A stretch of 12,700 nucleotides of DNA. Source: Oscillospiraceae bacterium (GTDB lineage: Bacteria; Bacillota; Clostridia; Oscillospirales; CAG-272). The stretch's first letter is position 1. Every line of letters begins with the position of its first letter. Under the pieces are notes generated by a model, which was not told the origin of the DNA, did not search any database, and saw only the letters and a program-made list of their open reading frames with translations. The stretch covers positions 1-12,700 of the forward strand of contig SVQS01000039.1 of the NCBI GenBank assembly GCA_015065205.1. Direction: 5' to 3'. Positions 6,156 through 12,700 of the stretch are shown here, piece after piece. The position numbers and the translations under genes are program-made.

Positions 6156-6950
6156 CTATCCCAACGCCACGTCCAAAACCATCATCAAAGCAAAACCGCA
6201 AACAATTCCCATTGTGGCAAAGTAGGGATTGGCATCCTGATTTTGTTGACACTCGGGAATGAGCTCGTGCACTGCTACAAGAATCATTGTGCCGGCGGCA
6301 AACGCGAGAGCAAAGGGGAGAATGGCGGTGATGTGCACCACCATTGCCGCACCCAATACACCGGCAAGCGGCTCGACCATTCCCGATGCTTGACCGAGGA
6401 AAAAACTTCTTCGCGCCGAGTATCCCTCGCGCCGTAAGGGCAGGGAAACCGCCGCGCCCTCGGGGAAATTTTGCAATCCAATACCGAGCGCAATGGTCAC
6501 AGCTCCCATTAATGCCTCGGTTGTATAACCGCCTGCGTGCAAAGCTCCAAATGCTACGCCAACCGCGAGTCCTTCGGGAATATTGTGGAGCGTGATAGAC
6601 AGCACCAGCATAAGAATGCGATTTGTGCGTTTTTCGTTTGGGCACACGCTTTGGCGTCGCGCGCGTGTTACAATTTTATCGGAAAGCCACATAAAAAAAG
6701 CCCCTGCCAAAAAGCCTAACGAGACCACCAACCAAGCGGGAATTGAGAGTGTATTTTCGGCACGCTCAATAGCGGGCTGCAAAAGCGACCAAAAGCTCGC
6801 GGCAATCATCACACCCGAGGCAAAGCCGAGCATTACATTCATTGTTTTGGGATTTGGATTACGAAAACAAAACACAGTTGCCGCTCCCAAGGCGGTCAGT
6901 GCCCATGTCCCAAGCGTTGCCAAAAGTGCAAGTACGACAACATTTTCCAT
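6156..6950 (-). CDS. ZIP family divalent metal transporter (ZupT/GufA-like)
   Basis: This is an inner-membrane carrier that imports divalent metals such as Zn2+, and often Fe2+ or Mn2+, into the cytosol. At 264 residues it matches bacterial ZIP proteins. It shows about eight hydrophobic segments. The signature transport-site helices are complete: SITLHNIPEGLAVG (118-131) and IGLQNFPEGAAVS (157-169), with the metal-binding His122, Glu126, Asn161 and Glu164. GQASGMVEPLAG (186-197) and VHELIPE (227-233) also match the family. The loop at 92-110 is short and has no His cluster. The start at 6950 is supported by GAGGTGAT about 6 bases upstream. It is divergent from the feo operon, but whether it shares metal control is not shown. 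The exact metal cannot be read from sequence. Confidence 0.93.
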   Translation of the reverse strand: MENVVVLALLATLGTWALTALGAATVFCFRNPNPKTMNVMLGFASGVMIAASFWSLLQPAIERAENTLSIPAWLVVSLGFLAGAFFMWLSDKIVTRARRQSVCPNEKRTNRILMLVLSITLHNIPEGLAVGVAFGALHAGGYTTEALMGAVTIALGIGLQNFPEGAAVSLPLRREGYSARRSFFLGQASGMVEPLAGVLGAAMVVHITAILPFALAFAAGTMILVAVHELIPECQQNQDANPYFATMGIVCGFALMMVLDVALG

Positions 6951-6969
6951 AATATCACCTCATTCTACA

Positions 6970-6982
6970 GGATATGATATCC
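6970..6982. promoter_or_regulatory. Small palindrome upstream of the ZIP gene, possible operator
   Basis: GGATATGATATCC is a perfect 6-bp inverted repeat around a central G, 20 bases upstream of the ZIP start codon. I could not fix a convincing minus-strand promoter, so its role as an operator is only a suggestion. Confidence 0.3.
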
Positions 6983-7051
6983 CCCTCACTTTGGTGCGCT
7001 TTGCATCCGGTAAAAAGATTGAAAAAAATGAAAAATATTTCCAAAAAAGAC

Positions 7052-7080
7052 TTGACAAATGCCCCAAATGGGAGTATAAT
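7052..7080 (+). promoter_or_regulatory. Consensus sigma-A promoter of the feo operon
   Basis: TTGACA (7052-7057) and TATAAT (7075-7080) are both perfect and 17 bases apart. The predicted start near 7087 falls on the left edge of the operator palindrome. Such a strong promoter would need a repressor to keep iron uptake off. Confidence 0.93.
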
Positions 7081-7086
7081 ATCTAC

Positions 7087-7107
7087 GGTTAGCATAGGCT
7101 AACTCAA
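7087..7107. promoter_or_regulatory. DtxR/IdeR-like operator over the feoA transcription start
   Basis: GGTTAG-N6-CTAACT spans 7087-7104, with the tighter inverted repeat GTTAGC/GCTAAC inside it. Aligned with the known 19-bp DtxR/IdeR box (TTAGGTTAGCCTAACCTAA), bases 7089-7107 match at 14 of 19 positions. It starts 7 bases after the -10, where a metal-bound repressor would block transcription. The regulator gene is not in this window. A Fur box does not fit. Confidence 0.75.
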
Positions 7108-7126
7108 ACCTCAAAAGGAGACTGCC

Positions 7127-7345
7127 ATGAACTTACTTTTATCCCAAGTAGGAAAAGAATATATCATCAAAGCAATCGAGACCGATGATGCAGAATTGGA
7201 TGCTTTCCTGTTTTCGCTTGGTTGTTATAGCGGCGAGCCGATTACCGTTATTTCCCGTCGCAGAGGCGGTTGTATTGTTTCTATCAAGGATGGCCGATAT
7301 AGCATCGATAACCAGCTTGCGGCAGCTATCCAACTGCAGGATTGA
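7127..7345 (+). CDS. feoA: FeoA-type ferrous iron transport accessory protein
   Basis: FeoA is a small cytosolic SH3-like protein that works with FeoB in Fe2+ uptake and is thought to act on FeoB's cytoplasmic domain. The 72-residue length is typical. The protein starts MNLLLSQVGKEYIIKAIE. The middle FLFSLGCYSGEPITVISRRR (from about residue 27) matches the usual FeoA turn-Gly-hydrophobic-strand pattern, and the end GGCIVSIKDGRYSIDNQLA fits its last strands. AAAGGAG lies 7 bases before the ATG. It is the first gene after the consensus promoter and operator, and is followed 79 bases later by feoB, with a second operator-like palindrome in between. Confidence 0.93.
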   Translation: MNLLLSQVGKEYIIKAIETDDAELDAFLFSLGCYSGEPITVISRRRGGCIVSIKDGRYSIDNQLAAAIQLQD

Positions 7346-7369
7346 CGCAAAAAAGAATTTTATTATTTT
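7342..7369 (+). promoter_or_regulatory. Weak candidate internal promoter for feoB
   Basis: TTGACG (7342-7347) overlaps the feoA stop and TATTTT (7364-7369) lies 16 bases downstream. It is much weaker than the feoA promoter. Its spacing to the palindrome at 7379 resembles that of the feoA promoter to its operator. This is the main reason to list it. Confidence 0.3.
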
Positions 7370-7378
7370 TTTAACCAT

Positions 7379-7398
7379 CGGTTAGTCAATGCTAACCG
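7379..7398. promoter_or_regulatory. Second DtxR/IdeR-like palindrome between feoA and feoB
   Basis: CGGTTAG (7379-7385) and CTAACCG (7392-7398) form a perfect inverted repeat around six bases, with the same GGTTAG-N6-CTAAC layout as the operator at 7087. An extra half-site, TTAACC (7371-7376), lies just upstream and could also pair with GGTTA. It ends 26 bases before the feoB start. It may bind the same repressor or act in the mRNA as a small hairpin. Confidence 0.65.
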
Positions 7399-7424
7399 TA
7401 ACGTGAAAGGAGATGCGAGGGCTT

Positions 7425-9494
7425 ATGAGAATTGCTTTGGCAGGAAACCCCAACAGCGGTAAGACTACAATGTATAACGTACTGACCGGCTCGAGCGAAA
7501 AGGTTGGCAACTGGGCGGGCGTTACCGTTGACAAAAAAGAGCGTGCCATTAAAAAGTCTTACACGGGCGGCGCGGGAGATCTGATCGCTGTTGACCTTCC
7601 CGGCGCGTATTCGATGTCTCCCTTTACCTCGGAGGAGAGCATCACCAGCGCATACGTTAAAAATGAACGTCCTGACGTTATCATCAATATTGTCGATGCT
7701 ACTAATTTGAGCCGCAGTCTGTTTTTTACAACACAGCTACTTGAATTGGGCATTCCCGTTGTGGTCGCTTTGAATAAATCCGATATCAACGAAAAGAGAG
7801 AGACTGAAATCGACACAGCCGTGCTTTCGGCACGACTCGGCTGTCCTGTTGTTGAGACCGCTTCTATTTCCAAAAAAGGAATGAAGGAGATCGTCAAAGC
7901 GGCAATTTCGGTCATTGGTAAGGAGCAAAAAGCACCATATTTGCAAGGATACGTAAACTTGAAAGATAAAAAGTCTGTAGAGGCCGACGACCGTCGTCGC
8001 TTCGCTTTTGTCAATGATATCGTCAAAGTAGTTGAGACGCGTACGGTGCTCACACGCGAGACGGGTATTCAGGATAAGATCGACGGCTTTTTGACCAACA
8101 AATGGTTGGGTATTCCGATCTTTGCGGCCATTATGTTTTTGGTGTTCCAAATTTCGCAGGCTTGGCTGGGTGCATGGATTGCCGAAGGGCTTGTTTTCAA
8201 CGAGGGAGCAGAGAATGAATTTGCCATTCCCGGTCTTGTAACTCTCATTGAAATGTTTGGCGAGTGGGTAGCAGGACTTATGGGGGGGGCAAATCCTGTT
8301 CTTTTCTCCATTGTCGTTGACGGTATCATCGGCGGCGTTGGTGCGGTCGTTGGATTTTTGCCTCTCGTTATGGTTATGTACTTCCTTATAGCACTCCTTG
8401 AGGATTGCGGATATATGGCACGTGCAACCGTTGTACTTGATCCCATCTTCAAAAAGGTTGGTCTTTCCGGCAAATCTGTTATTCCGTTCATTATCGGTAC
8501 GGGATGCGCTATCCCAGGTGTTATGGCTTGCCGTACCATTCGCAACGAGCGTGAAAGACGCGCTACCGCAATGCTTGCTCCTTTTATGCCGTGCGGTGCA
8601 AAGCTTCCTGTTATTTCGCTCTTTGCAGGCGCATTCTTTGAGGATGCCGCGTGGGTGGGAACGACAATGTATTTTGCCGCTATTGCCATCATTCTTCTCT
8701 CTGCCATGCTTGTCAATCTGATTACGGGAAACCGCAAAAAGAAATCCTATTTTATTATGGAGCTTCCCGAGTACAAAGCTCCAAGCTTTTCCAAGGCAGC
8801 TATCTCTATGTTGCAACGCGGTTGGTCGTACATCGTTAAGGCAGGAACTATCATTTTGGTGTGTAACTTTGTCGTGCAGCTGATGCAGACCTTCAACTGG
8901 TCACTTCAACCCGCCCCGGATGCAAGCGAATCCATCCTTGCCACTGTTTCTATGCCTTTTGCATATCTTTTTGCACCCATTATCGGTGCTATGATGTGGC
9001 AAATGGCGGCCGCGACCATCGCGGGATTTATCGCAAAGGAAAATGTCGTGGGCACGCTTGCTGTATGCTTTGTAGGGCTTGAAAATTTCATCAACACCGA
9101 GGATCTCTCTATGATGGAGGGGGCGGGAACTGAGGTTGCTTCCATTTTTGCCATCAGCAAGGTTGCGGCGCTCGCATATCTGATGCTCAATCTCTTTACA
9201 CCCCCTTGCTTTGCGGCGATTGGTGCTATGAATGCCGAGCTGGCGAGCAAAAAATGGCTGTGGGCGGGCATCGGCTTACAATTCGGTGTTGGTTACTCGG
9301 TTGCATTTTTCGTGTATTTCTTTGGTACGCTCCTCACAGGCGGCGACCTCGGACCTGTTTGGATGCCTGTTCTTGGTTGGGAGATCGTTGCACTCTTCGT
9401 GGGTGTTCTCATCTTCCTAATTGCCAAAAGGAACCGTGAGCTCAAGTCCGAGCGCGCACTGAGTGCCAAAGAGAAAGCACTTGTAAAGAGGTGA
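7425..9494 (+). CDS. feoB: Ferrous iron transport protein B
   Basis: FeoB is the main Fe2+ importer of the inner membrane, with an N-terminal GTPase domain joined to a membrane channel domain. I place the start at the ATG at 7425 (MRIALAGNPNSGKTT, 689 residues). The in-frame ATG at 7413 touches the AAAGGAG site and would leave no spacing. G-protein motifs are all present: GNPNSGKT (7-14), Thr34 in GVTV, DLPG (57-60), NKSD (117-120) and TASISK (145-150). From about residue 215 the protein is mostly membrane helices. It includes the two gate repeats, GTGCAIPGVMACRT (about 358-371) and PCGAKLPV (about 389-396), each with the conserved Cys. The tail is short and basic (ends KEKALVKR). A run of eight G at 8282-8289 encodes M-G-G near residue 286. 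The stop lies 4 bases before the next gene, so the two are cotranscribed and probably translationally linked. Confidence 0.97.
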   Translation: MRIALAGNPNSGKTTMYNVLTGSSEKVGNWAGVTVDKKERAIKKSYTGGAGDLIAVDLPGAYSMSPFTSEESITSAYVKNERPDVIINIVDATNLSRSLFFTTQLLELGIPVVVALNKSDINEKRETEIDTAVLSARLGCPVVETASISKKGMKEIVKAAISVIGKEQKAPYLQGYVNLKDKKSVEADDRRRFAFVNDIVKVVETRTVLTRETGIQDKIDGFLTNKWLGIPIFAAIMFLVFQISQAWLGAWIAEGLVFNEGAENEFAIPGLVTLIEMFGEWVAGLMGGANPVLFSIVVDGIIGGVGAVVGFLPLVMVMYFLIALLEDCGYMARATVVLDPIFKKVGLSGKSVIPFIIGTGCAIPGVMACRTIRNERERRATAMLAPFMPCGAKLPVISLFAGAFFEDAAWVGTTMYFAAIAIILLSAMLVNLITGNRKKKSYFIMELPEYKAPSFSKAAISMLQRGWSYIVKAGTIILVCNFVVQLMQTFNWSLQPAPDASESILATVSMPFAYLFAPIIGAMMWQMAAATIAGFIAKENVVGTLAVCFVGLENFINTEDLSMMEGAGTEVASIFAISKVAALAYLMLNLFTPPCFAAIGAMNAELASKKWLWAGIGLQFGVGYSVAFFVYFFGTLLTGGDLGPVWMPVLGWEIVALFVGVLIFLIAKRNRELKSERALSAKEKALVKR

Positions 9495-9498
9495 TACG

Positions 9499-9693
9499 AT
9501 GGGACCTATCGATATTATCGTAATAGCGGTCATTGCACTGATCGTAGGCAGTGCCGCCGCTTATATCATCAAGGCCAAAAAGAATGGTATAAAGTGCATC
9601 GGATGTTCTGATAGTGCCACCTGCACAGGAAACTGTTCCGCCTGCCACGGATGCTCCACCGCAAAAAAGAGCGAGCAACAAGAAAAACGATAA
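9499..9693 (+). CDS. FeoB-associated Cys-rich membrane protein
   Basis: This 64-residue protein belongs to the small Cys-rich family found after feoB in clostridia and relatives. One N-terminal membrane helix (residues 5-24, IDIIVIAVIALIVGSAAAYI) is followed by a basic KAKK stretch, placing the rest in the cytosol. Six cysteines then follow (33, 36, 42, 46, 49, 52) with His50, in C-x2-C, C-x3-C-x2-C and C-H-G-C patterns. This suggests a metal or iron-sulfur site that receives or senses iron near FeoB, but its function is unproven. It starts 4 bases after the feoB stop. Its ribosome binding site, AGAGGTGAT, overlaps the feoB stop codon. A strong terminator follows directly, so this is the last gene of the operon. 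Confidence 0.93.
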   Translation: MGPIDIIVIAVIALIVGSAAAYIIKAKKNGIKCIGCSDSATCTGNCSACHGCSTAKKSEQQEKR

Positions 9694-9694
9694 A

Positions 9695-9732
9695 GAACAA
9701 TAGAGCCACCCAAACGGGTGGCTCTATTGTTC
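9695..9732 (+). terminator. Terminator of the feo operon, shared with the converging symporter gene
   Basis: A perfect 17-bp stem pairs 9695-9711 with 9716-9732 around AAAC, with the core AGAGCCACCC/GGGTGGCTCT and outer GAACAAT/ATTGTTC. It begins one base after the upstream stop. The minus-strand gene stops at 9734-9736, so both transcripts converge on this hairpin. Confidence 0.93.
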
Positions 9733-9733
9733 T

Positions 9734-11152
9734 TCATCCAAGGAAAGAGAATACGTTAAAAGCTTGCAACAGAATGACAAGGAGCTGTGCGGGAGCGACG
9801 AATTTGATCATCACCACAAACAGCTTTTCGCGGTGAATGACTTCACTCTTGTGTCCAATTTTGATTTCATCAAGAACGTAGTGCGGCCGGCATACCCACC
9901 CAACTAAAATACAAGTCAAGAATGCCACAGCGGGGAGCATGAGGTTGTTGGTCAGGTAATCGAGCAGATCAAGTATCTGCCCGGTAGTTCCGTTTAATAA
10001 GGGAATCTCGCAATACAGTAAATTATATCCCATACAAACGATAACACCGATAACAAGAGAAATCACAAAACAAAGAGACGTAGCAAGAGGGCGTGCAAGG
10101 TGAAAACGGTCGATGATGCTTACGGTTACCGCTTCCATCAAAGCGATGGTAGAGGTAAGTGCTGCAAAAAAGACCAAAAGGAAGAAAAGAGCGCCTACGG
10201 TGTGACCGATGATGCCCATTTGTTCAAATACCTGAGGGAGAGAGACAAACAGTAAGTTGGGGCCTGATTTTGCCAAGCCCTCGGTACCTTGAAAGACGAA
10301 AACGGTGGGAATGATGATCATACCTGACAAAACAGCGACCCCCGTGTCAAAAAACTCAATTTGATTGATAGAAGAAACAAGATCGCTCTCCTTTTTTGCA
10401 TAAGAGCCGTAGGTGATCATAATTCCCATTGCTACACTCAGAGAGTAAAACATCTGACCCGTTGCATCTAACAAAATGGAGAAGAATTTGCCAACCGTCA
10501 AGCCCTCAAAGTTGGGAATGAGATAAATTTTCAATCCTTCCCATGCGGTGCGCGTTGTATCGGCTTTTATGTCGTAGTGTGAGAGTGTAAGCGAATAGAT
10601 TGCGATGCCAACGATGAGTACAAAAAGGATAGGCATCATCACTTTAGAGGCTTTTTCAATGCCTTTTTCAACGCCTAATAAAACAATGAGAGCAGAAAGC
10701 CCCATAAACACAAATAGACAGATGATGGGAGCGATAGGATTTGTAATAAAACTGCTGTAAAAATCTTTGACGCCCGTCTCGTAGATTTTGCTCGCACCAC
10801 CGTTCATATAAGTCGCGCCGTAATTTACAATCCAACCGCCAATCACACAATAGTAAGAAAGTATGATAATCGATACGACGGTTGCAATCCAACCAAGAAA
10901 ACCAAAACGACGATCCGTTTTCCCATACGCCTGCAAGGGGCCGACACCGGTTTTACGACCAATGGCGACCTCTGCTGTCATGAGTGTATAGCCAAAGGTC
11001 AAAACAAGAATGATATAGATAATCAGAAAAAGACCACCACCGTTTTTTGCGGCAAGATAGGGAAATCTCCAAAGATTTCCAAGGCCGATGGCGGAGCCGG
11101 CGGTGGCGAGAATAAAGCCAAGATTACCGGAAAAATTTCCGCGTTTGTTCAT
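9734..11152 (-). CDS. Neurotransmitter:sodium symporter (NSS/SNF) family transporter
   Basis: This is an inner-membrane carrier that uses the Na+ gradient to import small substrates, in bacteria usually amino acids. The 472-residue product has 11-12 hydrophobic segments. The first helix carries the family signature GSAIGLGNLWRFPY (19-32), the unwound segment that binds Na+ and substrate in LeuT. It is followed by NGGGLFLIIY, typical of NSS proteins, and by the conserved EKASKVMMPILF of helix 5 (about 165-177). Later helices keep FFSILLDATGQMFYSLSVAMGI (helix 6) and FFAALTSTIALME (helix 8), with the Ser/Thr cluster expected for a sodium site. The start at 11152 has AAAGGAAT about 9 bases upstream. 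It is a single-gene unit, divergent from the glycosyltransferase gene. I could not assign a clear promoter in the AT-rich 134-base gap. The substrate cannot be assigned. Confidence 0.94.
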   Translation of the reverse strand: MNKRGNFSGNLGFILATAGSAIGLGNLWRFPYLAAKNGGGLFLIIYIILVLTFGYTLMTAEVAIGRKTGVGPLQAYGKTDRRFGFLGWIATVVSIIILSYYCVIGGWIVNYGATYMNGGASKIYETGVKDFYSSFITNPIAPIICLFVFMGLSALIVLLGVEKGIEKASKVMMPILFVLIVGIAIYSLTLSHYDIKADTTRTAWEGLKIYLIPNFEGLTVGKFFSILLDATGQMFYSLSVAMGIMITYGSYAKKESDLVSSINQIEFFDTGVAVLSGMIIIPTVFVFQGTEGLAKSGPNLLFVSLPQVFEQMGIIGHTVGALFFLLVFFAALTSTIALMEAVTVSIIDRFHLARPLATSLCFVISLVIGVIVCMGYNLLYCEIPLLNGTTGQILDLLDYLTNNLMLPAVAFLTCILVGWVCRPHYVLDEIKIGHKSEVIHREKLFVVMIKFVAPAQLLVILLQAFNVFSFLG

Positions 11153-11286
11153 TTATAAATATTCCTTTCGCAGTAAAGTCGATTGCCAAAAATTGATAGC
11201 GCAATAATGTTATTATTCTGCCATAAAAGTGTCGAAAATGCAAAATAATAATGATAATATTTTGAAAAATAAAGGAAAAAAACAAT

Positions 11287-12414
11287 ATGAAGGTTTTGCA
11301 CGTTATCAGTGATAGCAATATTGGGGGAGCAGGGGTACTGCTCTGCAATCTTTTGACCTGCTTTGAACGTGACAAGGTGGAGAGTACGGTTGCACTTCCG
11401 TGCGGCTCCAAGCTCGCACCGCGGCTGATCCGCATAGGCGTTCCCGTTCTTTATTTGAGCGAATCCTGTGAGCGAGTTTCCCCGAATTCTGTTTGGGAGC
11501 TTTCCCGTATTATCAAAAAAGGAAAAGCCGACCTTGTGCACACCAATGCCGCAATCTCGGCACGTGTTGCGGCAAGGCTGTGCGGTGTTCCGGTTTTACA
11601 CACAAGACATTGTTATTATCCACCTACCGGTTTGCTTGCCAAGCCTTTGGCATGTCGTGTAGCAGGCGTTTGCAATCGGATGCTTTCCGACCACGTGATT
11701 GCTACTGCCGATGCCGCCGCGGAAAATCTGCTTCAGTTGGGAATTCCCGAGAATAAAATAAGCATCATTATCAATGGCTCGCTCCCTGTTCGCGAGGTCG
11801 ATGAAGCGACTCTCAATGAAACCCGAAGAGCATTTGGAATCCAAAAAGAGGACTTTACCGTCGGTATTTGCGCGCGCCTTGAGGAATGTAAAGGACATAA
11901 CACTTTTCTTTCTGCCGCCGCCATTTTGCGGCAACTACGACCGGATATTTCATTTCGGTTTCTAATGATCGGAGAGGGAAGCAGACGTTCCTACCTGGAG
12001 CAAATGACCGCAGCACTTGCCCTTGAGGATTGTGTGACCTTTACGGGTTTTGTTTTGGATATGGCACCCGTTTATCGTATTTTGCGCGTTAATGTCAATT
12101 GTTCTTGCGGAACGGAAACCTCGTGTCTCGCCATTTCCGAGGGAATGAGTGTAGGGCTTCCCACAGTTGCAAGCGACTACGGTGGTAATATTGCAATGAT
12201 AGGAGAGAGTAACGCGGGAATTCTTTTCCCCGTAGGAGATGCCGAAGCCCTCGCCAATGCAATTTTACAAATTGCCGAGGATGAAGAACTTGAAAAAAAG
12301 ATGCAAAAATGTGCCTATGAACGCTATCTCTCGCACTTTACAGCAGAAAAGATGAGTCGGGAAGTGCAAAGTGTATATGAAAACCTTACGGTCAATAGAA
12401 GAAGCAGAAGTTGA
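11287..12414 (+). CDS. Glycosyltransferase, GT-B fold, family 4-like
   Basis: The 375-residue product should transfer a sugar from a nucleotide donor to a lipid, sugar or protein acceptor at the cytosolic membrane face. The N-terminal domain begins MKVLHVISDSNIGGAG with the Gly-rich loop (13-16) of retaining GT-B enzymes. KADLVHTNAAISARVAA (80-96) and VPVLHTRHCYY (101-111) continue the acceptor domain. The donor domain carries GICARLEECKGH (193-204), with Arg197 and Lys202 as the likely phosphate-binding pair, and LMIGEG (226-231). The E-x7-E motif is present as Glu277 and Glu285 in ETSCLAISEGMSVGLPTVAS. No signal peptide is seen. AAAGGA lies about 10 bases before the ATG. No capsule or cell-wall cluster surrounds it, so the acceptor is unknown. 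The last codons form the left arm of its terminator. Confidence 0.92.
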   Translation: MKVLHVISDSNIGGAGVLLCNLLTCFERDKVESTVALPCGSKLAPRLIRIGVPVLYLSESCERVSPNSVWELSRIIKKGKADLVHTNAAISARVAARLCGVPVLHTRHCYYPPTGLLAKPLACRVAGVCNRMLSDHVIATADAAAENLLQLGIPENKISIIINGSLPVREVDEATLNETRRAFGIQKEDFTVGICARLEECKGHNTFLSAAAILRQLRPDISFRFLMIGEGSRRSYLEQMTAALALEDCVTFTGFVLDMAPVYRILRVNVNCSCGTETSCLAISEGMSVGLPTVASDYGGNIAMIGESNAGILFPVGDAEALANAILQIAEDEELEKKMQKCAYERYLSHFTAEKMSREVQSVYENLTVNRRSRS

Positions 12415-12435
12415 ACAAACTTCTGCTTCTTCTAT
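12395..12435 (+). terminator. Terminator overlapping the end of the glycosyltransferase gene
   Basis: A perfect 18-bp stem pairs 12395-12412 with 12418-12435 around GAACA, followed by an AT-rich tract with TTTTT (12443-12447). The left arm includes the last five sense codons and the T of the TGA stop. The converging mgtE gene stops at 12446-12448, so the hairpin may serve both strands. Confidence 0.88.
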
Positions 12436-12445
12436 ATTTATATTT

Positions 12446-12700
12446 TTATATTCCCAACAACGCCGATGCAATGGTAAAGTAGATCATCAGCGTTACGGTA
12501 TCAACAATGGTTGTAATAAAGGGACTCGCCATAACAGCGGGGTCAAGACCAATCTTCTTTGCTCCCAAAGGCAGGAGTGTTCCTACTGCTTTTGCTACTA
12601 CAATGGCAGAGAACACGGTTGCACAAATGGCAAGAGAAATAATCAAATTGTTTTGCACGTCACCCGATGTGGAGGTGGAATACATTTGAAAATGAAAATC
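12446..12700 (-). CDS. mgtE: Magnesium transporter MgtE, C-terminal part (5' end outside window)
   Basis: MgtE is a Mg2+-gated inner-membrane channel for magnesium uptake. Only the last 84 residues or so are visible; the frame stays open past 12700, so the ATG at 12683-12685 is internal. Two membrane helices are present. The segment GTLLPLGAKKIGLDPAVMAS and then PFITTIVDTVTLMIYF match the MgtE pore region: the L-D-P-A motif and the P-F-I-T-T-x-x-D motif, whose Asp lies in the central Mg2+ site. The protein ends ASALLGI, as MgtE proteins typically end one helix after this motif. It converges on the glycosyltransferase gene with a hairpin between the stops. The cytosolic N and CBS domains, which sense Mg2+, are beyond the window. 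Confidence 0.93.
   Translation of the reverse strand, partial: DFHFQMYSTSTSGDVQNNLIISLAICATVFSAIVVAKAVGTLLPLGAKKIGLDPAVMASPFITTIVDTVTLMIYFTIASALLGI

Noticed and set aside
7087..7104. Fur box upstream of feoA
   Set aside because: The sequence does not resemble the GATAATGATTATC-type Fur motif. The TTAG...CTAA symmetry fits DtxR/IdeR boxes better.
6951..7126. Shared metal-responsive control of ZIP and feo through the operator at 7087
   Set aside because: The operator is over 130 bases from the ZIP start, and no ZIP promoter could be placed near it. Coregulation is not supported by the sequence.
7737..8816. 359-aa antisense reading frame within feoB
   Set aside because: Cys/Asn/His-rich nonsense composition opposite conserved FeoB membrane helices. 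It is a shadow frame.
11153..11286. Promoters for the divergent symporter and glycosyltransferase genes
   Set aside because: The region is very AT-rich with several GATAAT/AATAAT-like boxes but no convincing -35 at the right spacing, so none was listed.

Overview
The window looks like ordinary chromosomal backbone from a low-to-moderate GC, Gram-positive-type anaerobe, most likely an uncultured clostridial (Oscillospiraceae/Ruminococcaceae-like) gut bacterium. The evidence is strong AGGAGG-type ribosome binding sites, sigma-A consensus promoters, a tRNA with encoded CCA, a clostridial-style Feo cluster with its small Cys-rich partner, and an FtsZ with a Lys/Pro/Ala linker. The taxon is an inference; no marker was searched. 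I see no phage, transposase, CRISPR array or defence module.

Layout. Positions 1-481 hold the 3' end of ftsZ, closed by a strong terminator at 501-532. A minus-strand gene of unknown function (540-1670), with a helical-repeat look, is read from a near-perfect extended -10 promoter. Back to back with it is a tRNA-Ser(CGA) gene (1846-1934). Its terminator hairpin begins inside the tRNA 3' end. It is followed by an unusual non-coding stretch: three tandem hairpins, then a second, truncated copy of the tRNA 3' end with its own degenerate terminator. Next come plus-strand rhaB (2275-3744, a rhamnulokinase without other rhamnose genes nearby) and a divergent long PRPP synthetase (3824-4954). A shared terminator separates these from a minus-strand SAM-methyltransferase-like gene (5012-5995). 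A repeat-like palindrome at 6109-6144 lies between that gene and a minus-strand ZIP metal transporter (6156-6950).

Positions 7052-9732 carry a ferrous iron uptake operon: feoA, feoB and a small FeoB-associated Cys-rich membrane protein. It has a perfect consensus promoter and two matching DtxR/IdeR-like palindromes, one over the feoA start site and one just before feoB. The remainder is a minus-strand sodium:solute symporter of the NSS family (9734-11152), a plus-strand GT4-type glycosyltransferase (11287-12414) whose last codons form half of its terminator, and the 3' end of a minus-strand mgtE magnesium transporter running off the window.

How it fits together. Three metal-ion transport systems (ZIP, Feo, MgtE) lie within about 6.5 kb, but only the feo genes form a clear operon with visible metal-responsive control. 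The other genes are mostly single transcription units separated by hairpin terminators, several of which serve converging genes. The items most worth a second look are the tRNA-derived hairpin region (1931-2136), the paired feo operators, the G8 tract in feoB, and the widespread-looking palindrome at 6109-6144.
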